Below are positions 45,601 through 59,300 of a stretch of 64,000 nt of DNA, piece by piece. Within the stretch, counting starts at the first letter, position 1, and every line of letters begins with the position of its first letter. The notes beneath the pieces were generated by a model. The model did not search any database, was not told the DNA's origin, and saw nothing but the letters and a program-made list of their open reading frames with translations. The position numbers were made by a program, and so were the translations under genes. The stretch spans positions 124,001 through 188,000 of the forward strand of contig VXBM01000422.1 of the NCBI GenBank assembly GCA_013400155.1, written 5' to 3'. This stretch comes from Helopsaltes ochotensis (lineage: Eukaryota > Chordata > Aves > Passeriformes > Locustellidae).

Positions 45601-47357
45601 AAGAAAGCTCTTTTCAATTACTCCTCATGTCCCAATTTAACTTGTTGGATCTTGGGGATAAGCAGAGCTTGGAAAATTCATGCACTCATCTCTGCACTTC
45701 CATCCTACATATAAGTCAATTGTAAAAATAGATTTTCCATTGATTATCAGCAATGGGCCATCTGCAGCTCACTTTGTCGGTGTTTTCTGAATTTCAGATG
45801 GTCCTGTTTTCCTTCATTTGCTCTGGTTGTTTCACCTCATCTCCTACTTGTACAGTCAGTGAGATAATCATTCACACACATGATCTTTTATCCTTGCAGT
45901 CATATTAAATCAGCATGCTCTTTTACTCATGCTCAGCCTTACTGTATCAGTCACTCAGTCACCTCACATCCCAATCAGGTGGGCAGCCAGGCATGTTTAC
46001 CTCCAGACTCTACTCACAGTCGTGTTTCCTACCTGTTCACTTGCACTCAGTCATTATCTCTAAGCCTGAACAGCAGCATTGGCTCAGGAGAACACTAATT
46101 CATAGCGTTGCTTTAGCAATTCACAGAATTTCTTCACCAAACTCTCTTTTACACTTGTATTCCCCAGGCATTCCTTAACTGCAGGTTGCTTTACTTTTGT
46201 CTTTTGAAGGGAACAAACAAAGGAATCCAGTAATGTGGATGCCTCCTGTGCTTGTAACTTGAACATGTTAATGAGACCACGGGATTTGTCTTTTGGTGGC
46301 ATCTGGATCTGGACTACCTTCCCAGCCAGCACAACTGTGGCCAGACAGATTGCAGCTCTGAAGATGGAATACAGTACATAATACATGCATATGCATATGT
46401 AATTAATAGTGTCCAAATGAGAACTCTTGGTTTCCATCTTTATTCCTCACAGCTAGCTAGACACGACAGCCAAGCTTTGTCCACAGAGGTAACACACCTG
46501 ATTTGGTCAGCTGAAAACAGCCTGACACTTTCTGAGCCACTGAAGCCCATTTGTCATTCCATAAAGTTGCCACTTCTTTCTCTCCTTTTCTCTGCAAATT
46601 TCTAAGTCATCATACATGGGCTTATACCAGCTGAGCATGATTATTCACCTAGTGACAACAGCACAGAGAGAACAGTGTATGTCTAGGTTCGTGAAGTACA
46701 TAGAGATTCGGGGCAGATGATTGTTACCTGTTTCTGTTCCTTGTGCAAACAAGGCCTGTGTTTTATGAGTGATCCCATGGAGAATATTTCAAAACAGGAA
46801 TTAATTCATTAGTTCACTGTTGTGCTACAGCAATAGCAGCTATACTAGAAGCCCAGCAGCAATTCTCTTCGCAAAGCTCTGCCACAATGTATTCTCAATG
46901 GTGCTAATGCGAGCACATTTATTTTTTTACACAGAAGTTCTGTCTGATATTGCAAATCAACTGGAAATATAAAACTTTGATTATGGATAGCATAGATAGC
47001 AACTTATTAATGGGAGCAGCTGCTGATACAAGGCAACTGATGGAGTAGGAGAGCCACTGCCATTTTTCTCTGCCTTGTACTTTGCTCATATATCTTGTCC
47101 AGGTAAATGCTGTGATCACATCCATTTGCCATCTCTTGGCAACCTTCATTTCTCTTCTACATCCATGACTGATATTCTGTGACTTAATTTTGTCCACTGC
47201 ATGTCCTGGTTTTGAGCTAGCTGTCCTACTTAGTTGCAATTACATCCCCATGTATCACTGATGAATGATTTCCTAGATGGATGTTTGTTATAAATCCATT
47301 CATTGATCTTACTGACTTGCCCTGAAATATTTAGCACCTTATATATTTCTCTGTGCT
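42638..47357. other. Long non-coding stretch
   Basis: About 4.7 kb without a recognised gene or repeat. Frames at 43237-43644 (-), 43350-43715 (+), 43738-44112 (-) and 46084-46437 (-) are 117-135 codons but domain-free and overlap frames on the other strand. The last has a Lys-rich helical-looking C-terminal half. The part at 44220-45850 is AT-rich and almost frame-free. Confidence 0.45.
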
Positions 47358-47379
47358 AAAAAAAAAAAAAAAAAAAAAA
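47358..47379 (+). repeat. Poly(A) run of 22
   Basis: A pure A run preceded by CTGTGCT. No retroposon body, AATAAA or target-site duplication was recognised upstream. Confidence 0.95.
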
Positions 47380-50300
47380 TCTGTACAGACCTTTTATTTC
47401 TGCTCTATACATCACTGTAAGCAGGATGCATTTTTTAAATACTTGAAGAGACAGATGAGCTGATTCTTCAGAAAGTTGCAAAAGTTATGAGACACTGCAA
47501 CCCAGCTTTGTTCTCCAATCTCTCTTTTCTCAGGATTTGTGCTCTGAACACCTGAACTGTATTTATGCCTGGGTTTGTTGGAATTTCTTGCTCTACAGAA
47601 AACAGCATTTCCATTGAGATGTTATCTACGTTCTCCAAGCTAGCTTCACCCTCAGACTTTAATTTCCTTGAAGCAGTTCCCTTACCACAAACACAACCTC
47701 CCATACTTATCTCCTTGGATATAAATGTAGAGGGAGCTGTAAATGTCAAGTGTTCAACCACTGTCATGTTTATGGACCACTTATGGAAAGCTGCTTTCAG
47801 GCAGGCTGCCGCCAGTGCAGGTGACATTAATAGCTCTCACAAGCTCACGTTTCCACTTCAACTCACTTGGATGTTCCTGCCTTCCCTTGCTGCCATTACT
47901 GGGACAATTCATGCTTAATACAGTGTCAGGAACTTTCTAACCCCAAACCAAGGCACCTTAGTTGTGAAGTTATGAGCACAAGATCAGGGAATCAGACCCA
48001 ACATGCGGGCAGAGAGGCTGTAGTTAAACTCTGTTATTGGCCAGTGTGGGTAAAATTGACCGTGGCCTCCTCATTATGAATAGGAAGCAAATTGGAAGAG
48101 CTCTTTTTATGTTCTGCCACCACTTGCAGTGAAAATCTGAGGTGTGGCATGCTTTTGTGCAGCCAATTCCCTGAGAGGAGCTGGAAAGGGAAGGCCAAAT
48201 GGGGATCCTTGCACACAGCCCTTCTCCTCACCAGTGCACACACTAGGAGGGTTGGTATTGTGGCAGTAAATCTAAAACTGGGATACTGACAGTGCCTGAG
48301 CATCAAGGTCAATTCTGAACTACACCTGTAATTTCCATTCCCCAAATTCAATCCTACTGAGAAGAGATTATGGGCTTGTGGCCGACAGCCGATTTCAAGG
48401 ACATCACCGAATCTTTTATCAGTTAATTTAAAATGTTTTGTTCAAGTCAGGACCATGATTGATGTAGTTGAATTTAGCATTTTTTTCACCTTTTTGCAAT
48501 GAGGCTTCCTATTTTTTTCCAAGTTCTCCCGTTGAAGAAATGTTTGAAAGAAAAGATGTTGCTGTAGTGTGACCTAACTTGTCACATGTGCCACTGTGAT
48601 GGCTCACAGTCTAGAGGAGTGACTACCACCTTGTCCAACAGGTAAATAATGTTCTTCTTAAGTAGCACTGATTACTCTTCTGCACTTGGAGGAACAGAAA
48701 CTCAAGGCAGTCACTGTCCATCTCCTCCTCTTTCTTCTCCTATTTATTCTGCTGAAGACAAAATCCTTCTATATCCTAATTAAGGAAATGGTAGTTCTCT
48801 GCATTTGAGAATAGTTTGGGTTCAACAGCAAAAAAGAAACCTTTCCTGTGTTACACAGCAATATAGACTGTTACGCCCTGGATAGCAAAAACAGTGGTAG
48901 AAGTTGAAATTCATATACCTCGTAATAAGCATAATAGGGACATATTCAGATCAGTAAGAAAATTCAAATGATGATGATGAATGGTCAACAGAAAGTTTTT
49001 TCCCAGAATCAGGGGTTGGATATCAAGGATAGAATTTAAACTACCTTGGTCTCGCGGGTATGGGTGAAGAACAAAATTTGGCCTGCCATACATTATTGTT
49101 TTCTTCATTCGCCTGAGTTCTATTCTGCTCGGGGCCAAGACCTGTTACTGCTCATTGCTCTGTAAAATTCCAGGCACATTCCTAGGTCTTGTAATAAATA
49201 ATAAAAAACAGTGCTAAACCCAGAGAAATAGAATTGCTTTCAAATGAGGATTTTCATACTTTGTGCAGCACCAGCTTTCATGTATTTCTCCAAGTATTCC
49301 TTCTGAATTTAGCTGATTCTGATAATTTCATCGTAGAAAAGGGCAACACTATTCATCTGTCTGCTGTGCAAATGCAAGCTAACTTAATAACTGCAGTCTT
49401 TCTCCTATGCACACAACTTTTCACGGCATCCTTCAGTTTACATGCAATTGCTGTTCTATCCTGAGATAAATTAAGATTGAATAATTGCAATGCAAGGTCA
49501 AAAATCAATTAAATGGAAATTACAGTTATTTGTTTGAAAAGCTCAAGTCATATTTTATATCACAAGTCTCTTAAGTGACGGGTCAAATGGGTTAATCAGC
49601 AGCCAGCTTTCTCTGCAATCCTGACTCAAATTTGCCTGTAGCAAGAGGGATGGAAGGAGAGTCCTGCATATCTACTTATGGTCAGTAGCAAAATTGTGGG
49701 GGTTTGCAAAAGTTATTGGCATTTGCCTCCACTTTTCTACTAAAATGTCTTACTGCACTTCAATAACATGGATTTTAAACAGTGGAGAGCTATACTGTGT
49801 GCCCCTCAACGAACTCATGCAGCTTTCCAATTAATTCAGAACTGAAATGTCTCAGGCGCTGTGTTGCACCTTCTTCTGGGGTCCAGATTTTTCATCTAAA
49901 CCCCAAATTTTCCTTGTAGCCCGAGCCTGTCAGCTGAACAATGTCTTTGTTTCTAAATCTCTCCTCTTCCCCCTTCCCTGAATTGTTTGTTGGTTGTTCG
50001 TTTTTGAAGTTCCTCCTCATTTCCTGCAATCACCAAAATGGTAAAGCAGTCATTGTAGTGGCAGAAGCAAAGTTCCACATTTTTAATTTTAAAATATGAT
50101 ATTCATATATCCATGAGACTTCCATTGATAAAGTAATGAGAATTTTGCAAACTCAGTGGTTTGGCTTAAAAAGTGACTCTAACTGATCCAGAACTCATTG
50201 GGGAAAAGTGAAAAGTGGCATTTTCCTAGGGGAAAAAATTAAAACAGAACACAAAAATATTCTTTTATAAAAACCAAATTAACAAGTACCACTAAACCTG

Positions 50301-51420
50301 TCCACAGAAAAATTTAAATATTATTTCAGAATAGTGTACATACATTTCATCTTCTCATTTATAACTGCCTCATTAAAAAAAACCCCCAAAAACAGTAGAC
50401 CAGTCAACAATAAATTCTAGCCAACAGGAGCAACCTCCAGCAGCTGAAATAGAAATTTCAAAGTAGCAAAGTCTTGTCTAGATGATGGACAACCATTTTC
50501 CATGTGATGCTTGGGAAGATGTGGTGGTGGTGGTATGTCAGGAGGTTTGATTGTGTTAAATTGCTCACTGGGTGTTATTCACTGAATTGGTATATATTGT
50601 TGTCGAAATGAAATTTGCAGCTCCAAACCTAATTACCAGTGACAATATAACTTTATACATTCAGGTAATTTTCTCTAAAGGAATAAAATACAACATTGTT
50701 TGCTGTACTGTTTTAATATGATGGTGACTTCAGCAAGGTAGGATGGTTTCAGTTTGATTCAAAACATAGATAAATGTTTAGAATACCCAAAAGGCTGGAT
50801 CAGGTTCTGGAGAGATCTCATAGATACATTCAGCTGACTTGGGCTCCCAAGTTCTCTAAAATACCTGCTCCATCTCAAACCTGGCGTGGCTTATTGTCCT
50901 TTCTGCAGCTAATGGAGTGGTGCTCCAGAATCTGACAACGGAATGCTGCTCCAGTGATTGGAAAACTTATACTGGTTTTGGTTACATTTCTTTTGAGCCT
51001 TTTGCCTTAAATTGTATTTATCCAACTTACACTTCAACAAAGTAAATAACTTCTACTCTACATTACTGATCCTAACTGCCCATTCTAACTGGGCAGCACA
51101 GATTTCTTTTTAAGTTTCTTGCTGTTCATTTTGCTTGTCCCTGTATGTCGCCCTGATTTTGCAGCCTTTCTGATGTTTTCATTTCTGTAATGGAGTTCTG
51201 ATGCTTTCAAGTATGAACAATGGTTTGTTTTTCATACTTCGATGGAGGAGGAGAGAGTTGATTGATTGCTGGTCTGAGCAGTGTGTTGGAGAGGTGGCAA
51301 CTTCACCCTCCAATCCATGGTCACCTTTGGAATTCTATAAAATGTCAAATATGTAAATAAAATCCTGCTTCCTTTCTTAGGACGACTCAGCATGTAAGTG
51401 CAGTTCTTTCCAGTCTCATA
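47380..51420. other. Non-coding sequence
   Basis: Frames at 47468-47827 (-) and 47565-47918 (+), about 117-119 codons, overlap in opposite directions in a moderately GC-rich patch and have no domain. From 48360 to 51230 the sequence is AT-rich and empty of recognisable elements. A GTGGTGGTGGT run lies near 50521. Confidence 0.45.
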
Positions 51421-51444
51421 TCTCCATACCTGTAGGTATGGAGA
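51421..51444. repeat. 24-bp near-perfect palindrome (11-bp arms)
   Basis: TCTCCATACCT (51421-51431) and AGGTATGGAGA (51434-51444) are exact reverse complements separated by only GT. Such a compact perfect palindrome could extrude as a cruciform or bind a dimeric factor. No repeat family is recognised around it. Confidence 0.85.
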
Positions 51445-53924
51445 GATGGTTTTAAAAAAAAGGGGGAAGGAAAGAGATAAATTCTGTGTTATCATTTCAA
51501 AGGTAAGGGAGTGATGCTCAACTTCTCCTTTTCCTGTAGCCCCAACTGTAGTTTCTTGTCTACACACACCCCTTTAACCATTTAGCTTGTTTATTTAGTG
51601 CCAAGAATAGGCTTAAAATATGAAACCTGCATCAGCCCTCAGGATTTTCAGTCATTGTTTCCTATGAAGAGTTATGTTTAATGCAAATGGTAACTATTTG
51701 TAAGATTCACACATGAGATGATAAAATAATTTTGTTAGTTGTTTAAATATTGATAGCTAGGCTGTTCTGGGGTTACTTGTTTCCAAACTTCTTAGTTTTG
51801 CTCTCCCTTCCTTTGTTAAATATGAATTCTTTTCCCTTACTCTTCTTTCTTCCTCCTACTTTTCAATTCTCTTTGCTTTGCTGCCTTTACTTTTCCACAA
51901 GACTGCCTGAGCTCTCATTCGTATGTTCCTTTCTCTTAAAACAAAATATATTGCCATTTACTTTCTTTTCTTAGCTGGACAGCAGGAGAAAAACCACATG
52001 GAGTGGTGAAAAGGAAGAGCAACAACATCCTCTGTGGGTGTTGTTAGCAAGGCATCCGCACTCAACTCAATTTTAGGTTGGCCCAAGAATGCCAAAACCC
52101 ACAAAGCACCAAATTCCTTGCTTTTTTCTATCTTTCAGCTGCCTACATGTTTTTTTCCTCCTTGTTATCAAATACCCAAACAAATAACTATGTCAACTGC
52201 TTTTTCAAAGGGTTTTCACTGAGCTGCTATTTAACAACAAGGGCATTTCGTTGCTTATCATTTGATCAGTTTCCTACACGGTACCTTACATCCTTAAGTA
52301 CCGAATAAAATTAACAAACTCCTCAGAGAATGTAATTACTTATGGTCTCTTAGATTGTCACGCATTAAATTAATTGAGAATACATAATTGCTGTCATTAA
52401 TACCCCCTGTCTCCTTAATGAAGCAAAAGGTAGAAGCACAAGCTTATCCATCATGTCTCCACAGAAGTGTCAGGACTTGGTAGATGGATTGGCTCTTAGC
52501 TCCAGGGATGCCCCCTCAAACCCATCAGGTCTCACTGGTTTTGCTGTGCTAAAAAAGCAAAGATCTCAAACCCTTTGGAGTGGTCCTCACGTGAGGGGGA
52601 TGTTGCTAAAGATGGTGCAGGTAACAGCCATGTAGGGTGTCAGAGGATGTTAAACAGGAGATTTTCTGCCTGCAGTAATCCCAATAAGTAAAGCAGAGCA
52701 GAATTAAACATGTGCAGCCTCTCCTCCTTAGAGGCTCTTTCTGTGCACCAGATCATAGAGAAAAGTACAATGAGACCTTTTTACATGAACACTCAATAAA
52801 ATAATAGACTTACAGAGGTAAGTTATTTTGAGGACACTAACATATGAAATGATATAATGAACCCACTTAAAGGAACACCTGAAAAATTACTTCTGCATTG
52901 CAAACTGACATGAATTTCACATTGCAGCAGGGAACTTCAATGAATATTAGTCTTGTGCAACATGCTTATGTGTGTAAAATGGGTTTCTACTGTACTTTGG
53001 CTTTAAAAACATTATTCACTGTTTTCTAGTACAAAGCCCCAGCAGGCATGCACTTGGCTAGCTAGTGAAGAACTCTGCCCCAGTTTTCCATAATGCATTC
53101 ATGAAGGGATTTGTAACAACCAGTGGTTACTGCAGCAGAAAGACTAAAATGTTGTACTGTGGCACTTTTGAAACAAACACAAAAAGTTCAAACACTACAG
53201 CTCTTGCAGGCTAATGATGTGCTATAAACAGTGGCATATTGCTACCAATGTATAATCCATACTCAAAGCAGCCATTCATTAACACTTATAATTTCCTTTC
53301 TGTATACTCTGCTCTTCAGGTTAAAACCGTGGATTTCAGAATCCTCTGCTGGTGACTCAGCCCCACAGTGGTGAATGCCTGCGCCCTGCAGGGCTCCCTT
53401 CACCCCATACCTTGGGGAGAGTCCCCAGCACGTTCAGTTGCAGCACCCTACATCTCTCAGCTCTCTGTTGTACAGATCAGCCACTGTCTGAGCATCTGTG
53501 ACGAGAGCAGGATGGTCAAAGGGCTCGTCAGAACATCAACAAAATGTAAAGCCTGGGGCTGCAGCAAACAAGCCCAGAGAGTGAGCAGCAAACTGCAGTC
53601 AACACAGACTCAGGGCTGGGCTGGAGTGCTGCAACTGCTAAGAAGAAGAATTAGGTCATTAAAGACAAGCTGGGCTTAGTTTAAAGTGAAGAACAGCACC
53701 TCCTCATCAAAAAAACACTTGGCTTATCAGAACTGGTGCTCTCCCTAGCCCTCCTTTCTTTGTCCCTCACTTTAACCCTACTGAGAGCTTGCTTCTCTTT
53801 CTGTTCTGACCGATTTGTTTCCAGCAGTTCAGAAACCTCTACTCCTTAGTTTCATGCTGCCCCTTTATTTTTCCTTGATTTTTTTTTTCCAATCCTTCTA
53901 AAGCTCTCAGTGTTGGATAAAGTT
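51445..53924. other. Non-coding sequence
   Basis: A strongly pyrimidine-rich T/C stretch spans about 51770-51975. A GC-richer patch at 53330-53690 holds a 103-codon frame (53368-53679, +) with no recognisable domain. No repeats identified. Confidence 0.45.
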
Positions 53925-54113
53925 ATGTCTTCAAGATGTACGAAGAAGAGTGTGGGAAAAAAGTTGCAAAAGAACTTTGTCATGAGATTTATTCAACGTT
54001 TGTATGAGAAGGTACGTGCAGCCACAGAGAAACAGATGCCATTTATAGGCATCTCTGTCTTCGTGCAGCTTAGACCTCCCTTTGAACCCGACATCCTCAA
54101 AAATAGAGCTTAG
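53925..54113 (+). other. Candidate exon-like frame after a strong pyrimidine tract
   Basis: A T/C-rich tract ends in GCTCTCAG at 53910. The frame open after it has ATG at 53925 and stops at 54113. A donor-like GAGAAG/GTACGTG lies at about 54011. The early part is Lys/Arg-rich. A second frame in the same stretch also reads as a short helical peptide, which shows how weak reading-by-eye is here. No homologue is recognised. Confidence 0.1.
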
Positions 54114-56286
54114 AAATCTGCTAAGACGCTACAGCACTCATTAAGAGGAGAACATGTCTTATGAGTGACAGAATTGACAAGCTATGTTGATGCAACTCAA
54201 ATAGCTGGTAGAGTGCAAAATGAGGTGGCATGGCTGCTCTCCTGGCACTTCTGCCCTTGTCACCCAGAAAAAGAGCGATGTCCACCTCAGGAGGATTCTG
54301 GACAACCTTTGGTTTGAGGGAGCTCTGTTCCTAAAAAGGGAGCCAACATTAATCATAGTCCAATGCAACTACTGTGGGATACCTACGTTATGTTATAACG
54401 AAGAACTTTGTAATGACAGGCCATGCAGTTTTATAGGTTTCACCCTGAAAGAAGCAAATTCAGATGTTTTTGCATTTGCAAGATTGGACTTAATCTATAA
54501 TGGGTGTATTTGTATTTGATTTCAACCCCTGCAAACACTGGCAAACAGCTTTTCTCTGTGCCGTTTGCTGGAATTGACCCATCCTACCTTCCCTGAAAGT
54601 TCAATAATCAGATGAAGAGCTAAAAAGTCTGAAATTGGTAAAAGAAATGAAAACTTCCAGGTGTGGGTGTGCACTAACACTGCTGTTAGTGCAGCCAGTC
54701 TTTCTAGAACCTGAATTATGCGTGTATCACTGAAGAAAGGAGGCTTGAATTAGAGGGAAAGTGCCTGTAAGGAAAGCATTTTGCTCTTGAATCTGTAAGA
54801 GGAGAATTTTCCCTTTGGGAATGAAACAAAGCATGTGTTGCAGGTCGCATGTGGCAGCTACAGCAGAAATCAAGCTTCTTAATGTAGAAGTCCTAGGAAC
54901 TCATGCCTTCCTCCTGAGCCAGCCTGCAATTTACACACAAACGATATTTTTAAGTGTCCTGTGTGTGCTGTTTGACTCTACCACACCTCTGTTGCTTCTG
55001 CACAAGGCGTGTGTACAGTTTCTCTGTACAGAAATTATTTTTGTGGCAGCATTAGAATATGACAGTCGTGTTTTGGGATAATATTATGTACTACATGCTC
55101 AACTCTGAGTCATATAACTTACGGAGCAGAAATAGAAATATCAGGGATAAAAGTGGGGTTTGGGGAGATATTCAACCCAGAAATTTTAGCTGGGTCTTTT
55201 AAAACTCCAGTTATATCAATAAATCCTAAAAATGACAAAAAAATAGCTAGCTAATTAGGGAAAGAAGTGTCATTCTTTTTCTCTGCAGGCCAGGGAAGTT
55301 ACTGGTTTGATTTACAGTCAAATCTCAAGTAGAGCTGGATGGTTGCCTGGGTCCAAAGGTATTCACCATCACATACAGTGGGGACACAGGGCCCAGGAAA
55401 CATGGAGACCTAGTAGTGTGCACATTCTGTGGGAACTTGAAGATGTAGTACTGAAGGTATTTAAGAGTCACCTTGCATAAATATTCAGGCTGCCTCTCCG
55501 ATCTGAGCCCCCGAGACTTGTGGGGGTTTTTTTCCCTTGTGATAATAAATTAACTTTGATATGATGACAGTGCAGGGTGAAGTCCATCTCCAAGGCTTAG
55601 AGATGAGTGATAAAACAGAAGAAAAGGTTTCTGGAAAAAGACAGCTTGCAAGAGTTTGATTACGTTTTCCAAATTTTTTTGCAGCATGTTTAATTATGCA
55701 TTTCTGTTCCTCCCATGCTGGAACTGAACTCTGCTGACTGAAACTCAAAATTTCTCCTCCCAAATGGTGAAATGAACCCCCACACACTGAAGCTCAACAA
55801 AACCAGCAAAACCCTACAACTGGATTTTCTTTCCCTAAAATTACTCCTTACCTTTTATTACTCCTACACAAATCGCTGTGATATTGTAAATATGATAAAA
55901 CCCTCAATGTGAGCTGAATGAATTGATTAGGAGAAAAATAGTCATGTGGGCTGGACTACTTTGGCTTATTAAGGATTCAATACTGAATTGCTTGCACATT
56001 GGGATGAAAAAGAAGGAAGTAATAAATCCAGAGAGAAATACATGTTTGTTTGTGGAACGGTTGATGGGCTGATGGCCAGTGCAGGCTGAAAAAGACTGCA
56101 GGAGTTTTGGATACAGTGAGAACCTATTACTGTTGGTTGGCATGGAGCGAAATTTAAAGGAAGACGTCCACAGACTGCAGTGCCTGGAACAGTACAGCTG
56201 TGGTTCAAGGGTTTCTCTTTTATGGCCTGATTAGAAATGCAATGTATTTAAGTGTGCCCTGTACTTGCACGGCTCCTTTAAGCAAT
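54114..56286. other. Non-coding sequence
   Basis: Nothing recognised. Frames at 54220-54519 and 54815-55081 have no motif. Confidence 0.5.
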
Positions 56287-56358
56287 GATCTCAAAGAACT
56301 TTGCAGAGCATGATTAAGTGAGGACACGTATTTCACCTGGGAGCAAAGTTTGGAGATG
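56287..56358 (-). repeat. Ancient amniote SINE/MIR-like relic
   Basis: GATCTCAAAGAACTTTGCAG, then GCATGATTAAGTGAGGACAC, GTATTTCACCTGGGAGCAAA matches the old amniote order 'gatctcaaagcgctttacaaaggtgggtaagtatcattatccccattttacagatggggaaact'. Diverged but collinear. Orientation is assigned relative to the usual MIR direction and is tentative. Confidence 0.45.
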
Positions 56359-59300
56359 CGCCTTTCAGCTTCCCACCCTTTCCTGTCTCCTTTGTCAGGT
56401 GCATCACTGCTTACTGAATTGTGAAGAGTAGAGCTCAGAGGCGAAGCTAATTGGTAGTAAAACGTGTTTGTGTGAGGTTACGGGGCAGGAACGTGTGCAT
56501 TTGAGTGATAGCCTGAAAGACAGAAGGTATCAAGCAAGAATAAAGAATCAAGTCAGCAAAAAAAGGTAAGCCGGGGGTAGAAAAGGAGCAGAATGGGTTC
56601 GTATCAGCAGAGGAAGTAAGGAGAGATGTGACATTGCTGGGAAGAGTGCTGCACATCAAGGTGGGTTTCATAACATTCTTTGTCCACAACAGCTGAGAAG
56701 AAAACCCATGCCCTTTAACAGTAAACTTATTTGGACTTTCTTCCTTCTAAATAAGGGCTTGGGCATAACTCTAGTCCCCACCACCCAATGCAAAGCAAAA
56801 ATCTACAGCTTCAGGGAGAAAAAGGAAACTTTAAATCCTCTTCCTACTATTCCTTTCCAGCAACTTTTTCAGCAACATGCTGAAGACCATGCCCAGTGTG
56901 CAGAGAGAAAACGATTAATTAGCTCCCACCAGATCTGCAGTTCTCTGGCCATGCAAAGCCTTCTGTTGAAAAGAAGTGCCCAGTCATTCTCTTTTCCCAA
57001 GTGGGCGGAAATGGGAACAGCTCAACACCATCCAGATTTTAGACAAAAATGAATAAAGCAGAAGCGAGCTGGACTCCTAACAAATGAAGAGGGAATTTAA
57101 AAGTAACACAGTAGTAGTTGAGAAACTGAATTATATTTGAAAAACTAAGTGGCCAGTATCCACCAGATAGAGTAAAATCCTGGACCTGTGGATGATTTAG
57201 GTTTTATGCAGGAGTAGCAATTGCCGTTGCCTCAGAACAGCTGAAGAAACTGTGAAAAGCTGTCTGACGGGCTGCTCTGATGAGACAGGGCTCAGGTCAC
57301 TGGAAGTCAAAAAAATAAGTAGCCTTTTTCTAAAATGTGTGTTCCAGGACTCTTGGTTGTATGATTTCTCCAGCAAACTGTACCAGTGAAGCAAAGCAGG
57401 GTTTAAGAAGCATAGAAGTGTCCACAATACAGTTAAAAACATGAAATAAATATCAGGATAAAAGTACCACTGAAAACGTGGATGAGCATAAACTTACAAG
57501 GTGTAGACAAATGCTGTTGTTAATTTTTGAAACTATTAATGGAATGGTAGAAAAGATGCCTGATTCATGGCACAAAAGCCTTAGGAAATAACTGAATGAA
57601 ATGTTTTAAGGCTTCTGAACAAAAAAAGTAAACCCCACCATGTGGTCAGTGGAGCTGCAGGCAGCAGGGACACACACAAAACATCTGCCTGGAGCCAGGT
57701 GTGCACCTGTAGGAGCCTCTCCCTAAGGTCTCCCAGGAAAAGATATTTTCTGCAGCAGGAAGAGGAGAGCCACTCCACAGAGATGGACAGTGCTGCGCAG
57801 TTCATGAATGCTCACAACAGGCTTGGAGATCCTTCATAAAAAGAGCAAGGCAATACATATGTGAAATGTTACTGTTACTCCTGTTGCACAGGTTTATTAA
57901 ATTTAATGAGGACATTGAGGGATTCCATTAATCCCAACCGCAATGCCAGTCTCTCAAGATTCTCTTGATTAAGCTATTGAAAATATAACAGCTCTGAGTG
58001 CCTTGAGTTTTTACACAGTGAGATTATTAAGTGCACTCTACGCACAACAGCATTTACTCATTTACACCTGAATTCTATTCCAGCTCCTATTTTATCTGCT
58101 CTCCCTCTTCCACGGTGCAAGAATATGATCCTATGCAAAGTCCACAAATATATTTTCTCGTAACACTTTGCAATAAGTGAATATTAATTCTTGCTAAATT
58201 GGAATGGAGCTTCCTCAGAATTACGTATTACAACTACAGGAGTATCCGGGGAGTAGCTTGACTAATATCATTATCACAATGAATAGTATAAGAATTAATG
58301 TGATTTGCTGCTAAATGTAATAGAGAAGAATTTCTATTTTACTTTTGGAAGGCATCTCCCTTATTTTCCTACACAAAGTCTTCCCAAACTTGCAGGTAGA
58401 AGTGAAAGTCAGCTGACTAAGGCCCTCAAGAAGTAGTGATGTTGGGTTTTCACTTCTTAGGCCTTGCTTTTTTTTTTGAAGTCTTACTATGAATACATGC
58501 ATGTCTTACATCTACAATTTTCTCTATAATTTGGAATACGTTTTACAATTAAGTTTGCATCAGCTTACAGTGAATTTGAAAATAAACCTCTGCAACACTT
58601 GGAAGTAGTGCAGATACTGACTTCTTTCCCCATTATTAAAAAGTTATAAAAACTAGAACAAAAGATAAAATGAAATACATTCCTGAAGCCATAAATAAAA
58701 AATAACCATAAAAAAAATCTTAGTAACCAAAAAGCAGAAACACCTTCCAGTAAAATACACAATTACTTGTATTATTTATTGCTGAACATTTCTGTTCCAG
58801 AATACTTTTTCAAACTAAATACATGAGACCCGTAAAAATTTAGGAGGAAATAATACAAATGAAAAGAAATTTTTAATAAACTAGTTGTTTGAAATGCCTT
58901 GTAATGGACATGCAGCTTCCTGCAATGTCATTAAACTAGTGAAATTTTAAGAATTTAAAGCAAATTACTGAACACAGTTTCAGTGCATAAAGATATTGGC
59001 TCTGAGATATTTGGTGTTCTTTCCAGATAGATGTAACCTGTGAAAGAAATGCAAAGGGTGGAGTGAAGATTGTACAATTATTGACACTAGGAATTGCAAA
59101 TACAAACGCAGACTGTCCAAAATGCTTCCGAAGTTGATAATGTTCATAAAATTCAGAAGCTGCAAAACTAACATGTAGAAAGTTGATCTTCCACTGTTTT
59201 TCTTCGGAAGTGGCCTCAATAATTATGTTCTTTTACTCAGAGTAGAGAACTGTTTTCCAGGAGAGAGCAGTTTTCCTCCTATCACAGTGGCTATCAAATA

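Noticed and set aside
46084..46437. 117-codon antisense frame with Lys-rich helical C-terminal half
   Set aside because: No homologue recognised and a mirrored set of frames on the + strand; nothing beyond length supports it.
47358..47379. Poly(A) run as the tail of a processed pseudogene
   Set aside because: No AATAAA, gene-like body or flanking duplication could be seen upstream.
47468..47918. Two opposed 117-119-codon frames
   Set aside because: They cover the same bases on opposite strands and neither has a domain; GC-richer local composition explains both.
53368..53679. 103-codon frame in a GC-richer patch
   Set aside because: No domain; GC richness lowers stop density. Kept only as a note in the regional entry.
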